A stretch of DNA of 64,000 nucleotides, taken from NCBI RefSeq assembly GCF_010015445.1, contig NC_053116.1, forward strand, positions 10,192,085-10,256,084. Direction: 5' to 3'. How positions within the stretch are numbered: position 1 is the stretch's first letter; every line of letters begins with the position of its first letter. A program made the position numbers and the translations under genes. Origin of the DNA: Perca fluviatilis (taxonomy: Eukaryota; Chordata; Actinopteri; Perciformes; Percidae). Below the pieces are notes generated by a model, which saw nothing but the letters and a program-made list of their open reading frames with translations, did not search any database and was not told the origin of the DNA. This document shows positions 46,586-57,332 of this stretch, piece by piece.

Positions 46586-47392
46586 GTGAGGCCTTTAAGT
46601 GCTACATAACGCAATGACACGGCAACAGTGCAATGGTTCATACCTCTGAACAACCAAACCCATTGTTAAGTTTGCACTGGAGAAAGCAACTATGCTGCAG
46701 AAAAGATCATTTCAGCAAGTGCGCTACATGTTTATTTCAGAGCTAAAGTTTTGCGGAGTCTAAATTCAGGGAAGTCTAAATTTGCTCTCATCACACCATC
46801 CTTCGAGTGGTTCCGAACCAGTGAGGTCACATCCATCAGTGATGTTGGCCAGAAATTGACTGCTAACTCGCCACACAGGCAATTATTTCTGCACTCTATA
46901 TCTACCCTCTCCTGAATAACTGCAAGGATAAATTTTGACTTCATGTCTCTCAGATTTTCCCCAGGGCAAAAGGGTGAGAAACGTGAAGTCTGTAAAGGTC
47001 ACTTTCAGACTTCACATTTAGAGTAAGCCTTACGTAGGCACATTTGAAAGACTGCTTGATGGGTTGGGAAGCAAAACACTTAAAGGGGAACTATGCTGAT
47101 TTTCAAAATTCAAACATGCTATTCCTATGGTCTAAGACAGTCGGTCAGACTGACTGCTAGTTTGGGTGGTGTCATTTTCTTTAGTCTGATGCCCAACAGA
47201 TAAATTGGATCTCTAACCCAATGTTAGTGACTGGGTTGATATGTATAAACATCAAACATGCATTTTAGATGAATGAGATGAGTTTATAAAAGTTGTGTTG
47301 ATGAGACTCACTTCTCTGGTTAGAGTAGCTAAAGTACTATTTTTAAAATGTATTTTTTTACTGTATCTCATTGTATGTATGTGCTCTTGCAG
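46586..47392. other. intron before exon 34
   Basis: No named repeat; a phrase ttaaaggggaactatgctg near 47080 looks like one end of a MITE. Confidence 0.4.
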
Positions 47393-47584
47393 GTGTCCTC
47401 AGTCTTTTCTCCAGGAAACTTCCAGGGCTTTGCTCTGGTGAACCGTCAACGCACCAACCGCATCGTCACTGGTTTCACTGTGGAGGTTTCCACTGAAGGC
47501 ACTCAGCTGTCCTACACCAACTTTGACTACCTGGGACAGGAGCCTCATTACTGGCAGCTTCCAGAGGTCTACCAGGGAGACAAG
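47393..47584 (+). CDS. hspg2: hspg2 exon 34: laminin IV module 3, first part (conventional version)
   Basis: 192 nt, phase 0 to 0, acceptor cttgcag, donor gtcagt. It encodes SVFSPGNFQGFALVNRQRTN and ...HYWQLPEVYQGDK, colinear with human FAPGDFQGFALVNPQRNS...FYWQLPETYQGDK. It can join directly to exon 38. Exons 35-37 look like an alternative to it. Confidence 0.97.
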
Positions 47585-48146
47585 GTCAGTATCAAAGACC
47601 ACATGCCGCGGCTAAATCACTGGAAGTAGCCCAAGCAAGACCATGGACCCCTTAATGCTGCACATAAGGGGCTGAGCAGCACTCATCCGAAACTTGTAGA
47701 CCACTCTTATTCTGTTGACGTCTTCATTTTTCTGCTTCATTTTATTCAAACCTGAGCCAATCTTTCTTTCCTAGCAGATTGCTTTTTCAGTCTGTTTTTG
47801 CTTCCATTGCTACATTTTTCTTTCATCTTGTTTACTCCGTGTTCACAGGGTAGAATAATGTGCAGTTTAAATGGCCCCAGTGTCCACTTACATAACATAG
47901 CTCTCCGTTTCTTTGTGTTTGCCCCTGCACTCTCTATAGAAAGAGTCGCTCTTTGCTCGCACGAAACGAGCAGAGCAGGTAGAGTAATGCCAGTCAGCGG
48001 TCGCCATGTTGTGAATGTAGTTTTTGTTTGAAGTATGGTGCTTTTTGGCATGTTTGAATTAACTGCTGATGTGGCATTGTGCGATGTACTGAATGCCATG
48101 CATATCCATACATGATGGGCATAAGTCATGTTTTATGGTTTTAATT

Positions 48147-48412
48147 CAGGGCTGGAACTAACAATTATTTCCATAGTCGGTTACTCTGTCGATTATTTTC
48201 TCGATCAATCGATTAGTTGTTTGGTCTATGAAATGTCAGAAAATGTTAAAATGTGTGTAGAAGAAACTTTAGAAATATTCACATTTAAGAAGCTGGAATC
48301 ACATTTTTTTTAAACTTTTTTTCATAAAGAAAGGACTTGATTATCAAATATAGTTGCTGATTAATTTATTAGTTGATAACTAATGAATTAATCAATTCAT
48401 CTTTGCAGCTCT
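48147..48412. mobile_element. short hAT-like element, TSD ttttaatt/ttttaaat
   Basis: The ends agggctggaactaac and ctttgcagctct match the common fish element with 'gattattttctcgat' interior motifs. The flanking 8-mers differ at one base. Confidence 0.7.
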
Positions 48413-49034
48413 TTTTAAATCATTTTTGTGTTTATTAAATTGTTTTATTAGAAGCATTGTGTTTTACAGCAGTGTTTGCAGCAGAAGGTGGCCACTAAGT
48501 GTCTCTTAGATCTGACCAATCACATCGCAGTTCATAACGCACACAGAAATTGCTTTCTGCTCCACATCACATGAGCCATGTAAACAGATTGATCATTAAT
48601 GGTCCATTAAAGAACTTCATACCGTTTTAACTTTGCTCGACTAACACTGCCATAACACTCCCAAATACCATCGGCTCGGTGATAAGGAAAGTGATCAAAG
48701 AGCTCGCTTTATTCACATCAATAGAGTGACTCGTACTCGCCAGAGGAGCAGCTAAGGAAGGATGCTTCCATTTGGAACCTAATGGCCTCTGAACGCAAAG
48801 ACAGCCACAGATCCACAAGAGCTAGCCAGGTATTTAGTATGAACTGCACCATAGATAGTTATGATAAAGGCAGCGCTCACACGTTTACTAATATAATAAT
48901 AAGTGATGCTAACACGCTGAGTTTGTGGACATTTTTTAAATAGAAATCCCCTCAGTTCATAGATGTAGCAGCATGGAGAATCACCCTGGTTTGATGATGG
49001 GTCACCGAGCAGCAGCATGTTGTCAGACTCTACG

Positions 49035-49400
49035 TAGGGCTGGGCAATATATCCATATTATATCGAGATCGTGATATGAGACTAGATATTGTCTTAGATT
49101 TTGGATATCGTAATATCTTGATAAGTGTTGTCTTTTCCTGGTTTTAAAGGCCACATTACAGTAAAATTATGTCATTTTCTGAACTTACCAGAGACTCTTC
49201 TAGCTGTTTTATTATTTGCCTTTACCCACTTCGCCATTATATTCACATTACTGATGATTATTTATCAAAAATCTCAGTGTGAAGATATGTTGTGAAAGCA
49301 CCAACTGTCAACCCTACAATATCGTCGCAAAATCGGCATCCATGTATTTGGACGAGGACAATATCGTGATATCTGATTTTCTCCATATCGCCCAGCCCTA
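49035..49400. mobile_element. hAT-type element, TSD actctacg (copy of the 19379 family)
   Basis: Perfect duplications actctacg lie at 49027-49034 and 49401-49408. The ends are tagggctgggcaatat and atatcgcccagcccta. At 366 bp it is probably close to the unit length of the family, because the 743-bp copy at 19379 has an insertion. Confidence 0.9.
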
Positions 49401-49719
49401 ACTCTACGTGTGCGTTTGCATGTGTGTGAAACACAATGAAGTCTGAGTTGGTACGCAAAGTCTCAGGAAAGTTTCTGCAGTGCAAGAAGTTGGTGATTTG
49501 TGTGTTTTATCTGTGTGATCCGACTGCTTGGAGTGAGAACTTATTCAGCGGAGCCCAAACGTTGTTGTGCAGCACATCCAAAGCATCGTAGACTAAAAAG
49601 CATGACCTAGCATGTTCACCTTCTCATCGTGGAAGAACTAAATTCTAAACCCCCGTCTCCGTCTCATTTTGATTACGTATCTTCTGTATCTCCGGTTCTC
49701 TTACATTCCGACTCCTCAG

Positions 49720-49998
49720 GGTGATGTCAGACAGCTGGATGATGAGGTCTGGGCACTCTTCTCTAACTTCTCCAATGGACGAGCTGGTTCCCCTCCATTT
49801 TTTCCCCCCTCCTCTAAATCCGCTTCCTATTCTTCTTCTTCCTCTTCTTCCTCTCGGGTCCCAACTTCCCCCTCCTCCTCTTCCTATCGATGGTCTTTGC
49901 GTAACCTGAGCCCCCCTTCTCCTCCGTCTGGTATCGCCTCTTCGGTTAGTCCATCAAGACGCCAGCCCTACTCCCCAGGCCACTCTCCCCGTCTGCAG
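49720..49998 (+). CDS. hspg2: hspg2 exon 35 (alternative): acidic start plus Ser/Pro-rich segment
   Basis: 279 nt (93 codons), phase 0 to 0, with a strong acceptor (ttccgactcctcag) and donor gtacac. The frame is open across the whole exon. It starts GDVRQLDDEVWALFSNFSNG (with an NFS sequon), then runs into Ser and Pro runs (a run of eight Ser; SPPSPPSG) with scattered Arg, ending SPRLQ. Position and phase fit the start of laminin IV-3 as an alternative to exon 34. The low-complexity part is not a known domain. Confidence 0.7.
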
Positions 49999-50108
49999 GT
50001 ACACTCTGTCAGAGATCGCAAGAGGTTGACAAGCCCGTTTGTTTGTCGGTCATAATGGTGACTTCTGGTTTCTCTCTTTGGTGTTCCGGCCTTGCTGCGG
50101 ATCCACAG

Positions 50109-50162
50109 AGCAAGAACGCGGTGAGCAAGACTTCTGCTCGCGCTTCTGGGGACAGCAGCAAG
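50109..50162 (+). CDS. hspg2: hspg2 exon 36 (alternative): small exon with two possible donors
   Basis: 54 nt, phase 0 to 0, acceptor tccacag, donor gtagac. It encodes SKNAVSKTSARASGDSSK. A better-looking donor, gtgagc, lies 12 nt into it, so a 12-nt microexon (SKNA) is also possible; both keep the frame. The longer form contains Ser-Gly-Asp, a possible glycosaminoglycan site. No homology supports it. Confidence 0.5.
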
Positions 50163-50340
50163 GTAGACAGTGGCATGACCGACTGGCTGATTTCACGTCT
50201 CGCCTCTGTTGCCCATAGTCATGGGAAACTGTAATGTAGACTCTGATAGTAAAGCTTTAAAAGTTAATAAACAACCAGCTGTCCTCAGTTCGTCCAGGGC
50301 AGTTAATGTTTAGCTCAGAAACTCGTAACAGCACCTCACA

Positions 50341-50521
50341 CAGTGGTTCTCAAACTGGGGCAGTGTTTCCCACACATAGACTAATTTGTGGCGGTGCGCC
50401 GCACACATATTGCGTTTCGTTATTATTATTATTTTTTTTTTACGCCATTTAAAACACGCAGCGTATTCGTTCAGCTGCATTTCCTTTCCCTGCTCTCCCG
50501 CCGTCTCTCTGTCACCACGCG

Positions 50522-50603
<82 letters not shown>

Positions 50604-51454
50604 CCCTCCCCTCCGTGCACACAGCGTCTGTCTCCATGAAAACAAGAGAATACGGCTGGCGAAATTCACAAGTTCACGAAAGGTTGGTAGCTTGTGAACA
50701 CCTTTACACAATCACTCTGAATACAATGTTGTCAGTGTTGGGTAAACGTAAAGCAGACGATGAAGCTACAGCAAACGCCACAGCTACCAAAACAAAGGCA
50801 AGACTATATGTACACAGTTCCCTCTAAGGAGCCGACTGCCAATCTCCCAGTCACAATCACATTGTGTCTCATTGACTATCCCTTCCAGAAAAACTGCAAC
50901 AACTTATTGTTGCACACCTCCCTCTCTCTCTAGCTCTCTCTCTATCTATCTATCTATCTCTCTCTCTCTCTATCTCTCTCTCCCATTCTTTCACAAAGAA
51001 ACTGCTGATCTCAAGTCAATTCAAAGGGGCTACATTGGCATGGGAAACAGAAGTATCCAAATAGAAGTTACATGCAACTGTGGAAAAAAAAATAAATAAG
51101 TAAAGATCTACTACAATAAAGTGTAAATAGAGCTGTGTAACATTGCTAGATATACATTGTCCTATGAGGGAGATTTGTTTTCACAGTCTGTTCCATGCAC
51201 ATGGCAGTATACATGGACAAATCCATCAACAGATAACATAAAGACGGGTATATAGACACCATAGTAACCACATTTACAACGACGACACCGGATCTATACA
51301 AAAAATACAGCGAGATAGCCAAAACGAGTCCTTCTACACCTCAGTGTCCTGTATCTGCGTCCAGATAGCAGCAATGTAAATTGGGGGGGGGGGCTTGAAA
51401 ATATTTTTTTATATACAAAAGGGGGGCCCTGCAGGAAGAGTTTGGGAACCACTG
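50341..51454. mobile_element. hAT (Charlie-like) non-autonomous element
   Basis: The ends cagtggttctcaaactgggg and gtttgggaaccactg are inverted repeats typical of hAT-Charlie ends. A second end-like sequence, cagtgtttcccacaca, at 50361 suggests a composite. It contains (CT)n and (CA)n tracts at 50522-50602. No transposase frame. Confidence 0.7.
50522..50602. repeat. compound (CT)n(CA)n microsatellite
   Basis: About 26 bp of CT followed by about 55 bp of CA dinucleotides, inside the hAT-like element. Confidence 0.95.
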
Positions 51455-51972
51455 ACCTAATCGATGATCTACTGAAGTAATGCAGAATATATGTAGTTCA
51501 GAGTTACCAAAGAATGGATAATTCAATTCCAGTGCTCGACTGGGTGGTATTTTCCATTGTTAAGCAAATAACTCCCACTCGGTGCTGTCGATGTAATTGT
51601 CCACTTGAGAGTAACATTGGTTTTACAACGCTCTTTCATTATACTGTTGTCTGCTTTAAAACAGCCTCTCACTGAAGCACACGCTAAGTTGTCATTTTCC
51701 CATTACTAACAGTGGAAGTTGTTGTTTTAGTTGTCAGACAAGGCACAGTGCGAAGGCTTACACTGTTAGCACTCGTGCTAAAGAACATGTACATTGAAGA
51801 GTTTAGCTGTGTGTCGCACATTTGTCCCGAGATTCCTGTCAGGTTTTTCTCTTTTCGTCATGCTTGCCTGCCTGTACCGCTTCTCTGCCTGCTTATTATT
51901 TAGTGTGGCCTCCTCTCTCTCTCCATCTGTGGCTTATTCTCTTATGCCTCTCCTCCCTCCTCTGCCTCTCAG

Positions 51973-52056
51973 TATGCTCTGGTCTACAAAGGTTTCAGCT
52001 TGCACCAGGATGATCTGCTCTACTGGCAGCTCCCAGCGCAGTTCACAGGGGATAAG
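51973..52056 (+). CDS. hspg2: hspg2 exon 37 (alternative): homologous end of laminin IV-3 first part
   Basis: 84 nt, phase 0 to 0, after a long pyrimidine tract ending cctctcag, donor gtaact. It encodes YALVYKGFSLHQDDLLYWQL, then PAQFTGDK. The last 24 residues align with the end of exon 34 (YWQLP, GDK identical) and with laminin IV-2 (VVYRSFSS...YYWVLPESFRGDK). It is therefore a genuine laminin IV segment and a duplicate of the conventional exon end. Confidence 0.85.
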
Positions 52057-53144
52057 GTAACTGTGAGAGCTTTTGGGGTGACGTCCCCTCCCGTCCTCTG
52101 GTCAACTCTTCGAGTTCACAGAAAACACAGCACCCTCAGTATGCTCCAACCTTCAGCCCTCATCCTCATCCTCCCAGTGCCTCACATGTCAACACTCCCT
52201 ATGCCCCTTAACTTTGACCTAGGGCTGCTCAATTATCGAAAAAAAATGTCTTGATTATTTTTGGTCAATTTTGAAATCACGATTATTAAACATGATTACT
52301 CATTGTCTTTTAGAAAAATATTGCAATTATTCACCTTAAAAAACAGTGCAACAGTTAAACAAATCAACAGTGTAAACACCTTGAACTGAGAAATTTCCTC
52401 AATTCTTTTGCCCTTTGAATTTTTACATTCCGACAAAACAAGAGTTTACTTGCACAACATAATGTGCAAAATAATCGTTTTTTTTCTGATTTTGTGATCA
52501 TTAGGAGCCAAAATCATAATCGCGATTAAACATTTGATTAATTGCTCAGCCCTACTTTGACCCAGCCCTCCCTCCAAAGTGCCCTCTTGACTTTCTGGTC
52601 TGCATTCCTCCTCTGTAGTGAGACACACACTCCATCTGTAACATACAATTAGAAATAGAAACTACAAATATTCCGTTCTACTCTAGAGTTATTATAGTTT
52701 GGCATTTTATCATTATTCTTTTATTTATTTTTTTATTCAGTTTAGTTTCAGGTAGTTTTCATTAGGTTTTATTAGAACATGGGGAGTATTTGTCAGGGGC
52801 AAGATTTAAGAAGTTCACAATAGAAATTACAATACAAACACTTTGTGAGGGCAATTAACACATCATTTAGACATCTCTGTTGTCACAGGCTGAGCAGTAC
52901 TCCCCATGACGAGTAAACTAAATCCTGTTAACATGGTAACTTTAACAACAAACAAAAAAAAAACGCCGCATTCACATCCTTCTAGTACATCAATTTTAAA
53001 GGAACTGCACACAGTGTATTGCTCTAAGAAGCCATCTGGCATACATTTTTGCTAAATGTTACGTTTGGGTTTCATCAAGGGAATTGCAGCACTGTTTGAC
53101 CTGGCAAAAGATCTAAAGCCTCTTCCTTGCTAACCATGTCTTAG
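52057..53144. other. intron before exon 38, with one hAT element
   Basis: Contains the element at 52220-52554; the rest is AT-rich with nothing named. Confidence 0.6.
52220..52554. mobile_element. hAT-type element, TSD ctttgacc
   Basis: Perfect duplications ctttgacc lie at 52212-52219 and 52555-52562. The ends tagggctgctcaatta and taattgctcagccctA are inverted repeats. Part of its interior recurs, inverted, at about 17880-17945. Confidence 0.9.
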
Positions 53145-53237
53145 GTGGGTTCTTACGGCGGTAAGCTCAAATACTCCGTCTCCTACGTGGCCGGTCCAAG
53201 AGGAACCATACTTGAGGATGGTGATGTCCAGATTATT
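53145..53237 (+). CDS. hspg2: hspg2 exon 38: laminin IV module 3, middle (a)
   Basis: 93 nt, phase 0 to 0, acceptor tcttag, donor gtgagt. It encodes VGSYGGKLKYSVSYVAGPRG, then DGDVQII. Human has AAYGGKLRYTLSYTAGPQG. Exons 38 and 39 together equal the single 180-nt exons 16 and 25 of the other laminin IV modules. Confidence 0.97.
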
Positions 53238-53325
53238 GTGAGTACATGCCCTTTATGCTGATTCACTGTTGCCTCCCATGGCTACGTTTGTAGCATTCAC
53301 TGACCTGTCAGTGGTGTTCCTGTAG

Positions 53326-53418
53326 GGGAACGACATCACTTTGGTAGCTCGTCAGCCCTGGCAGAGGAGGCAGCAGGGCAGCAGAGAGACTCAGCGCTTT
53401 GAGATCGTCTTCAAAGAG
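53326..53418 (+). CDS. hspg2: hspg2 exon 39: laminin IV module 3, middle (b)
   Basis: 93 nt, phase 0 to 0, acceptor ctgtag, donor gtgaga. It encodes GNDITLVARQPWQRRQQG and RFEIVFKE. Human has GNNIMLVASQPALQG...YEIMFREE. It is separated from exon 38 by only 88 nt. Confidence 0.96.
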
Positions 53419-54007
53419 GTGAGAGGCTCATGACAGCGCTGTTACTGTTACATGTTGAACGGAAAGTGTGTCAGCAAGCATCTGGCTCGTGGAAGGGATC
53501 AAGCCATCTGGCTTCTTCCTAGAGAAGGGCATGCAAAAAGAAATGCATAAATGATCACATTATAAATGATTATTTATCAATGATAAAGTCATGTTTTTTA
53601 CTGATCGCCTAAAGGGTAATGGGGTTTTCTTTCTTTTCCCGTGCTTCTCCCAAGCACAGGATACTTTGTGGTGTGCACAATAAACTTTTCTGGTGAAAGT
53701 ATCTCGTGCTCATGAGAAACCAATGTAAGGATAGCAAAATATTGCTCACATGTGGCTTAAGTTAATATTTTACATTCACAGCATGAAATCAGTTAACAGT
53801 TACCTTATCTTTAAGTTTGTTGCTGACACTATCGGGTACATTTCGTTGCGTTTTCAGGAAGATGAATAATTTCTTTTCACGCAAAAGAATATCGTGCTCC
53901 CTATGTCCCTTTAGGGGTTTCGTAGTTTTTTATAAAATACACTTAATTAAACGATAAATATACAGTTTTTGCACGAGTAGAGCCAAGGCTTTCATTTTGT
54001 TTCACAG
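53419..54007. other. intron before exon 40
   Basis: AT-rich, with nothing recognised. Confidence 0.5.
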
Positions 54008-54238
54008 GAAAACTGGCAACGTCCTGATGGCATGCCCGCCACCCGAGAGCACCTGTTGATGGTTTTGGCTGATCTGGATGACATCCTGATTCGAGCATCC
54101 TACTCCACTGAGATGCGCTCCTCCAGTATCTTTGATATCAACATGGAAGTCGCGGTGCCCAACTACAGCGGCCTGGCTCAGGCCCTCGAGGTGGAGCAGT
54201 GCCGCTGCCCACCTGCATACCAGGGACTCTCTTGCCAG
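54008..54238 (+). CDS. hspg2: hspg2 exon 40: laminin IV module 3, end
   Basis: 231 nt, phase 0 to 0, acceptor ttcacag, donor gtaaat. It encodes WQRPDGMPATREHLLMVLAD, then ILIRASYSTEM, IFDINMEVAVP and ALEVEQCRCPPAYQGLSCQ. Human has RRPDGQPATREHLLMALAD. It equals the sum of exons 26 and 27. Confidence 0.97.
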
Positions 54239-55011
54239 GTAAATGATTCCATCTTTCTGAATTGTTGACTTCACTGGAAGCAATACAGGCTAATTGTGCG
54301 TGATTAAAATGCTAACATCGACATATGCTGTGTCTCAAATCGCGCACTTCTGTATTTACACTTGCTATATTGAGAACATAGTGCGTTCACATTGATGAAG
54401 TATGGCTAAATGCAGTGCACTGCGAGTAACCGGATGCTGCACTCAAACCGGTTCAAATCCGACCCTTGGCCCTGTGCTGCATGTTGCTCCCCCCCCCCCT
54501 CCTTTCCTCTCTTCGAGCTGTCCTGTCATTTAAAGGCCATAAAAGCTAAAAAAAAATTCAAAAAATAAAATAAAAAAAGAGTGTGGAACACTGGACACTA
54601 CTCGCCTTCAACGGTCGGCATCTTTGCTACGGAGCGGAAGCTATGGGACCACCGTCGTATTTTCAAACTTGTGAAAATGACGGAAGAGCATGTGATTGAA
54701 ACCACGAACACCGGATAAGTAATAAGTAACACCATTCTGTTGTCAGATAGTGAGAAAAAGAGCCGGTATATATTTTGTCGGGCGACAATATGTGGCTGGA
54801 ATACTCCGCCTGGCTGCAGTTTACCATTAAAAAGAAGATGAAAAAGAGTCATTTCCGATAAGTGTATAACGGCCGTGCGCAATTTGAGACCACACTACCC
54901 GGTTGAAATTTACACACTACACAAGTGAGTACATATTGTAAAGAGTGTTCTACATGTAAGAGTACTCACGGAAGTATCCGTATTGAGACAAACCTCTAAT
55001 GTCTCTTTAAG
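54239..55011. other. intron before exon 41
   Basis: An A-rich stretch (54546-54580) and a possible degenerate repeat ('cactacccgg', 'gagaccaca') are present; nothing is firmly identified. Confidence 0.45.
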
Positions 55012-55125
55012 GACTGCGCCCCTGGATATACTCGCACTGGAGGAGGTTTATACCTGGGCCACTGTGAGCTCTGTGAATGCAATGGCCACTCTGACTTCTG
55101 CCACCCGGAGACTGGCATCTGCACG
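55012..55125 (+). CDS. hspg2: hspg2 exon 41: laminin EGF-like modules, unit C
   Basis: 114 nt, phase 0 to 0, acceptor tttaag, donor gtacgt. It encodes DCAPGYTRTGGGLYLGHCEL and CECNGHSDFCHPETGICT. It is nearly identical to human DCAPGYTRTGSGLYLGHCEL. Confidence 0.98.
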
Positions 55126-55732
55126 GTACGTAGCACTAGATTAGCGTATGGCGGATGATGTTGTTGTTGTAGCTAGATCAGGGGTCTTCAATGTTTTTTT
55201 TAAGCCAAGGACCCCTTAACTAAAAGAGAGACAGAGCTACTACATATATTGTATAAAATGTAGTTTTAAGTTGCATATATTAAACTGGGCCTTCAATAAC
55301 ATGTAGGGCGGCCTAAAACCTTTACACATACCTTTTTTGCATGGAATACTAAGTTATTAAAATAGCCTAACAATTTATTGGCATGATTTTATAAATGTTA
55401 AATGTATGTATGTATGTTAAAACATACATGTGGCACAGTGAATCCTTAGGATGAACTGTATCTGTGGATAGCATCAGAGACTACCTTACCTATTGGCCAG
55501 TAAGCCTATCATCAGTGGGGATTTCTATTTGCTAATAATATGTTAGAATCACGTTAAGACTTTTTAATTTTTTGAAAAAACTTTAAAAACTTAAGTCTAA
55601 TTTGGAGGCCCCCCTGCATTGACTCTGAAGAACCCCTAAGGGTCCCGGACCCCCTGTTGAACATCCCTGGGCTAGGTTATAGCACCCCAATGAGAAGGGC
55701 ACATTTCAAAACAGATCCATTTCTCCTTCCAG
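55126..55732. other. intron filled by a hAT-like element
   Basis: Nearly all of it is the element at 55179-55669. Confidence 0.65.
55179..55669. mobile_element. hAT-like element, imperfect TSD agctagat/ggctaggt
   Basis: The ends caggggtcttcaatg and gttgaacatccctg are imperfect inverted repeats. The flanking 8-mers match at six of eight bases. A truncated relative lies near 570-640. Confidence 0.65.
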
Positions 55733-55860
55733 AGCTGCCTGCACAACACTCAGGGCGAGCTCTGTGAGCAGTGTGCTCCTGGCTTCTTTGGTGACCCCAC
55801 TGCTGGCACTCCGGAGGACTGCCAGCCCTGCGCCTGCCCTCACACTGACCCAGACAACCA
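55733..55860 (+). CDS. hspg2: hspg2 exon 42: laminin EGF-like module, unit C
   Basis: 128 nt, phase 0 to 2, acceptor ttccag, donor gtgagt. It encodes SCLHNTQGELCEQCAPGFFG, then TAGTPEDCQPCACPHTDPDN. Human has TAGTPEDCQPCACPLTNPEN. Confidence 0.98.
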
Positions 55861-56998
55861 GTGAGTACTCAGTACTGGCATGTACTGTATACCAAGACTT
55901 CACATTCCACCTCCATTATTAGCTCCAGACAACTCTGTGTGCGGCTTGCTCTTGTTTATACAGCAAATTATACTGTCTTGTAAATTCTGGAGATTAATGT
56001 CTATTATACAACAAGTAGATCCAACCAGGCAATCGGATTGGTCCACTAGACTCTTAGAACGTGCTCAAATCCGCATGACGGCACACCCAGAGCCATTAGA
56101 GCACACCAGGCTCGTCACTTCAAATATTACTCCGCCATTTCCATGTCAGCTTTACAGAGTTGAATCAAAAACAGTTTTTGAAACATTAGTATTCATAAAA
56201 TCAGGATCCACAGTGAAACACACAGAAACTCTCCGACATATTTATATAAAGTGATTCATCGGGTTAAATGACTCAATTCTTGTAAAAAAAAAAAAAAGTT
56301 GTAAAAATGTTTTTAAAAACAGCCCACTGCATGCGAATTTCAATGTACAGGAGCTACATCTGTCGATAGGAAATGTTTTGTTAGTTACAACAAGATTGAA
56401 CTAGCAAAGTAGCTTTGTGTTTATACAGTATGTGCGGTATTTATTCTGTTTGGGAAATCCCACGATAGCTACAAAGCTAACGTTAGCTCAAGTTGGCTGG
56501 CTACCTAAACAGGGAGCGACTAGAAATAATCTCTGTTGCTTTTTTTCTATATTTTGATTGCAAATTGCCCCAAAAGATTACACTAGAGGGTGTGATTTAA
56601 CGTCATATTATTGGCTCGTGTAATATTGCTTAATTATTAAGCTGTTCCTGCCAACTGACATGAAATATTACATACATTTCTACTGACCTCATCAGATTTT
56701 GTATCCTCACTTACTTTTATCAGGATTTTGTTGACCAGTCCTAGTAAAAAGCTACAGTATGTTGGAGAAACCTTTCAGTAAAATGAGACGTTTCAGGCAG
56801 TTTCTTCCAGTGCCAATCCACTAGTTGTTTTTTTTTTATATCAAGTGTCATATTTTGGTTCCTTTACCTTACTCTGCCTGCGTCACAATATTCATAGCTG
56901 TGTCTAGAGAATGTGACATTAAATTACTTGTTAGGTTCAGATGACATTGAACCTTGTTTCTGCTCAACAATCTATCTTCTTGTCTGTGTGTGTAACAG
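55861..56998. other. intron before exon 43
   Basis: AT-rich, with an A-run at 56284-56297. No clear repeat or exon. Confidence 0.45.
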
Positions 56999-57085
56999 GT
57001 TCTCGCCCACCTGTGAGAGCCTTGGAAATGGAAACTACCAGTGTACTGCCTGTCAGCCTGGGTACACTGGCCAGTACTGTGAACG
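56999..57085 (+). CDS. hspg2: hspg2 exon 43: laminin EGF-like module, unit C
   Basis: 87 nt, phase 2 to 2, acceptor taacag, donor gtaaga. It encodes FSPTCESLGNGNYQCTACQP and GYTGQYCER. Human has FSRTCESLGAGGYRCTACEP. Confidence 0.97.
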
Positions 57086-57273
57086 GTAAGATGACCAACA
57101 CACAATAGTTACTATGTGAAAAATATTTCAAGCAGTTCATTTTGATAAATTGCACGCACTTTTACAATAGGACTAACTGCGATTTTCCATGATGAGAAGT
57201 TCAAAAGCTGGATCGAACATTGCCATTGACTTCACTCAAGTGTTGTTTCTGTGTCTGTTTTTACCATCATCAG

Positions 57274-57332
57274 TTGTGCCTCTGGATACGTCGGCAACCC
57301 ACAAGAGAGACAGAAGTGTCGCCCACATGATG
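57274..57332 (+). CDS. hspg2: hspg2 exon 44: last laminin EGF-like segment of domain III
   Basis: 59 nt, phase 2 to 1, acceptor catcag, donor gtaagg. It encodes CASGYVGNPQERQKCRPHD, equivalent to human CGPGYVGNPSVQGGQCLPE. Domain III ends here. Confidence 0.96.

Larger units (their letters stand above)
47585..49719. other. intron between exon 34 and the alternative exons
   Basis: Contains hAT-type elements at 48147-48412 and 49035-49400. No other exon is recognised. Confidence 0.55.
50163..51972. other. intron holding a hAT-like element with microsatellites
   Basis: Most of it is the element at 50341-51454. The remainder ends in a long pyrimidine-rich tract before exon 37. Confidence 0.6.
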
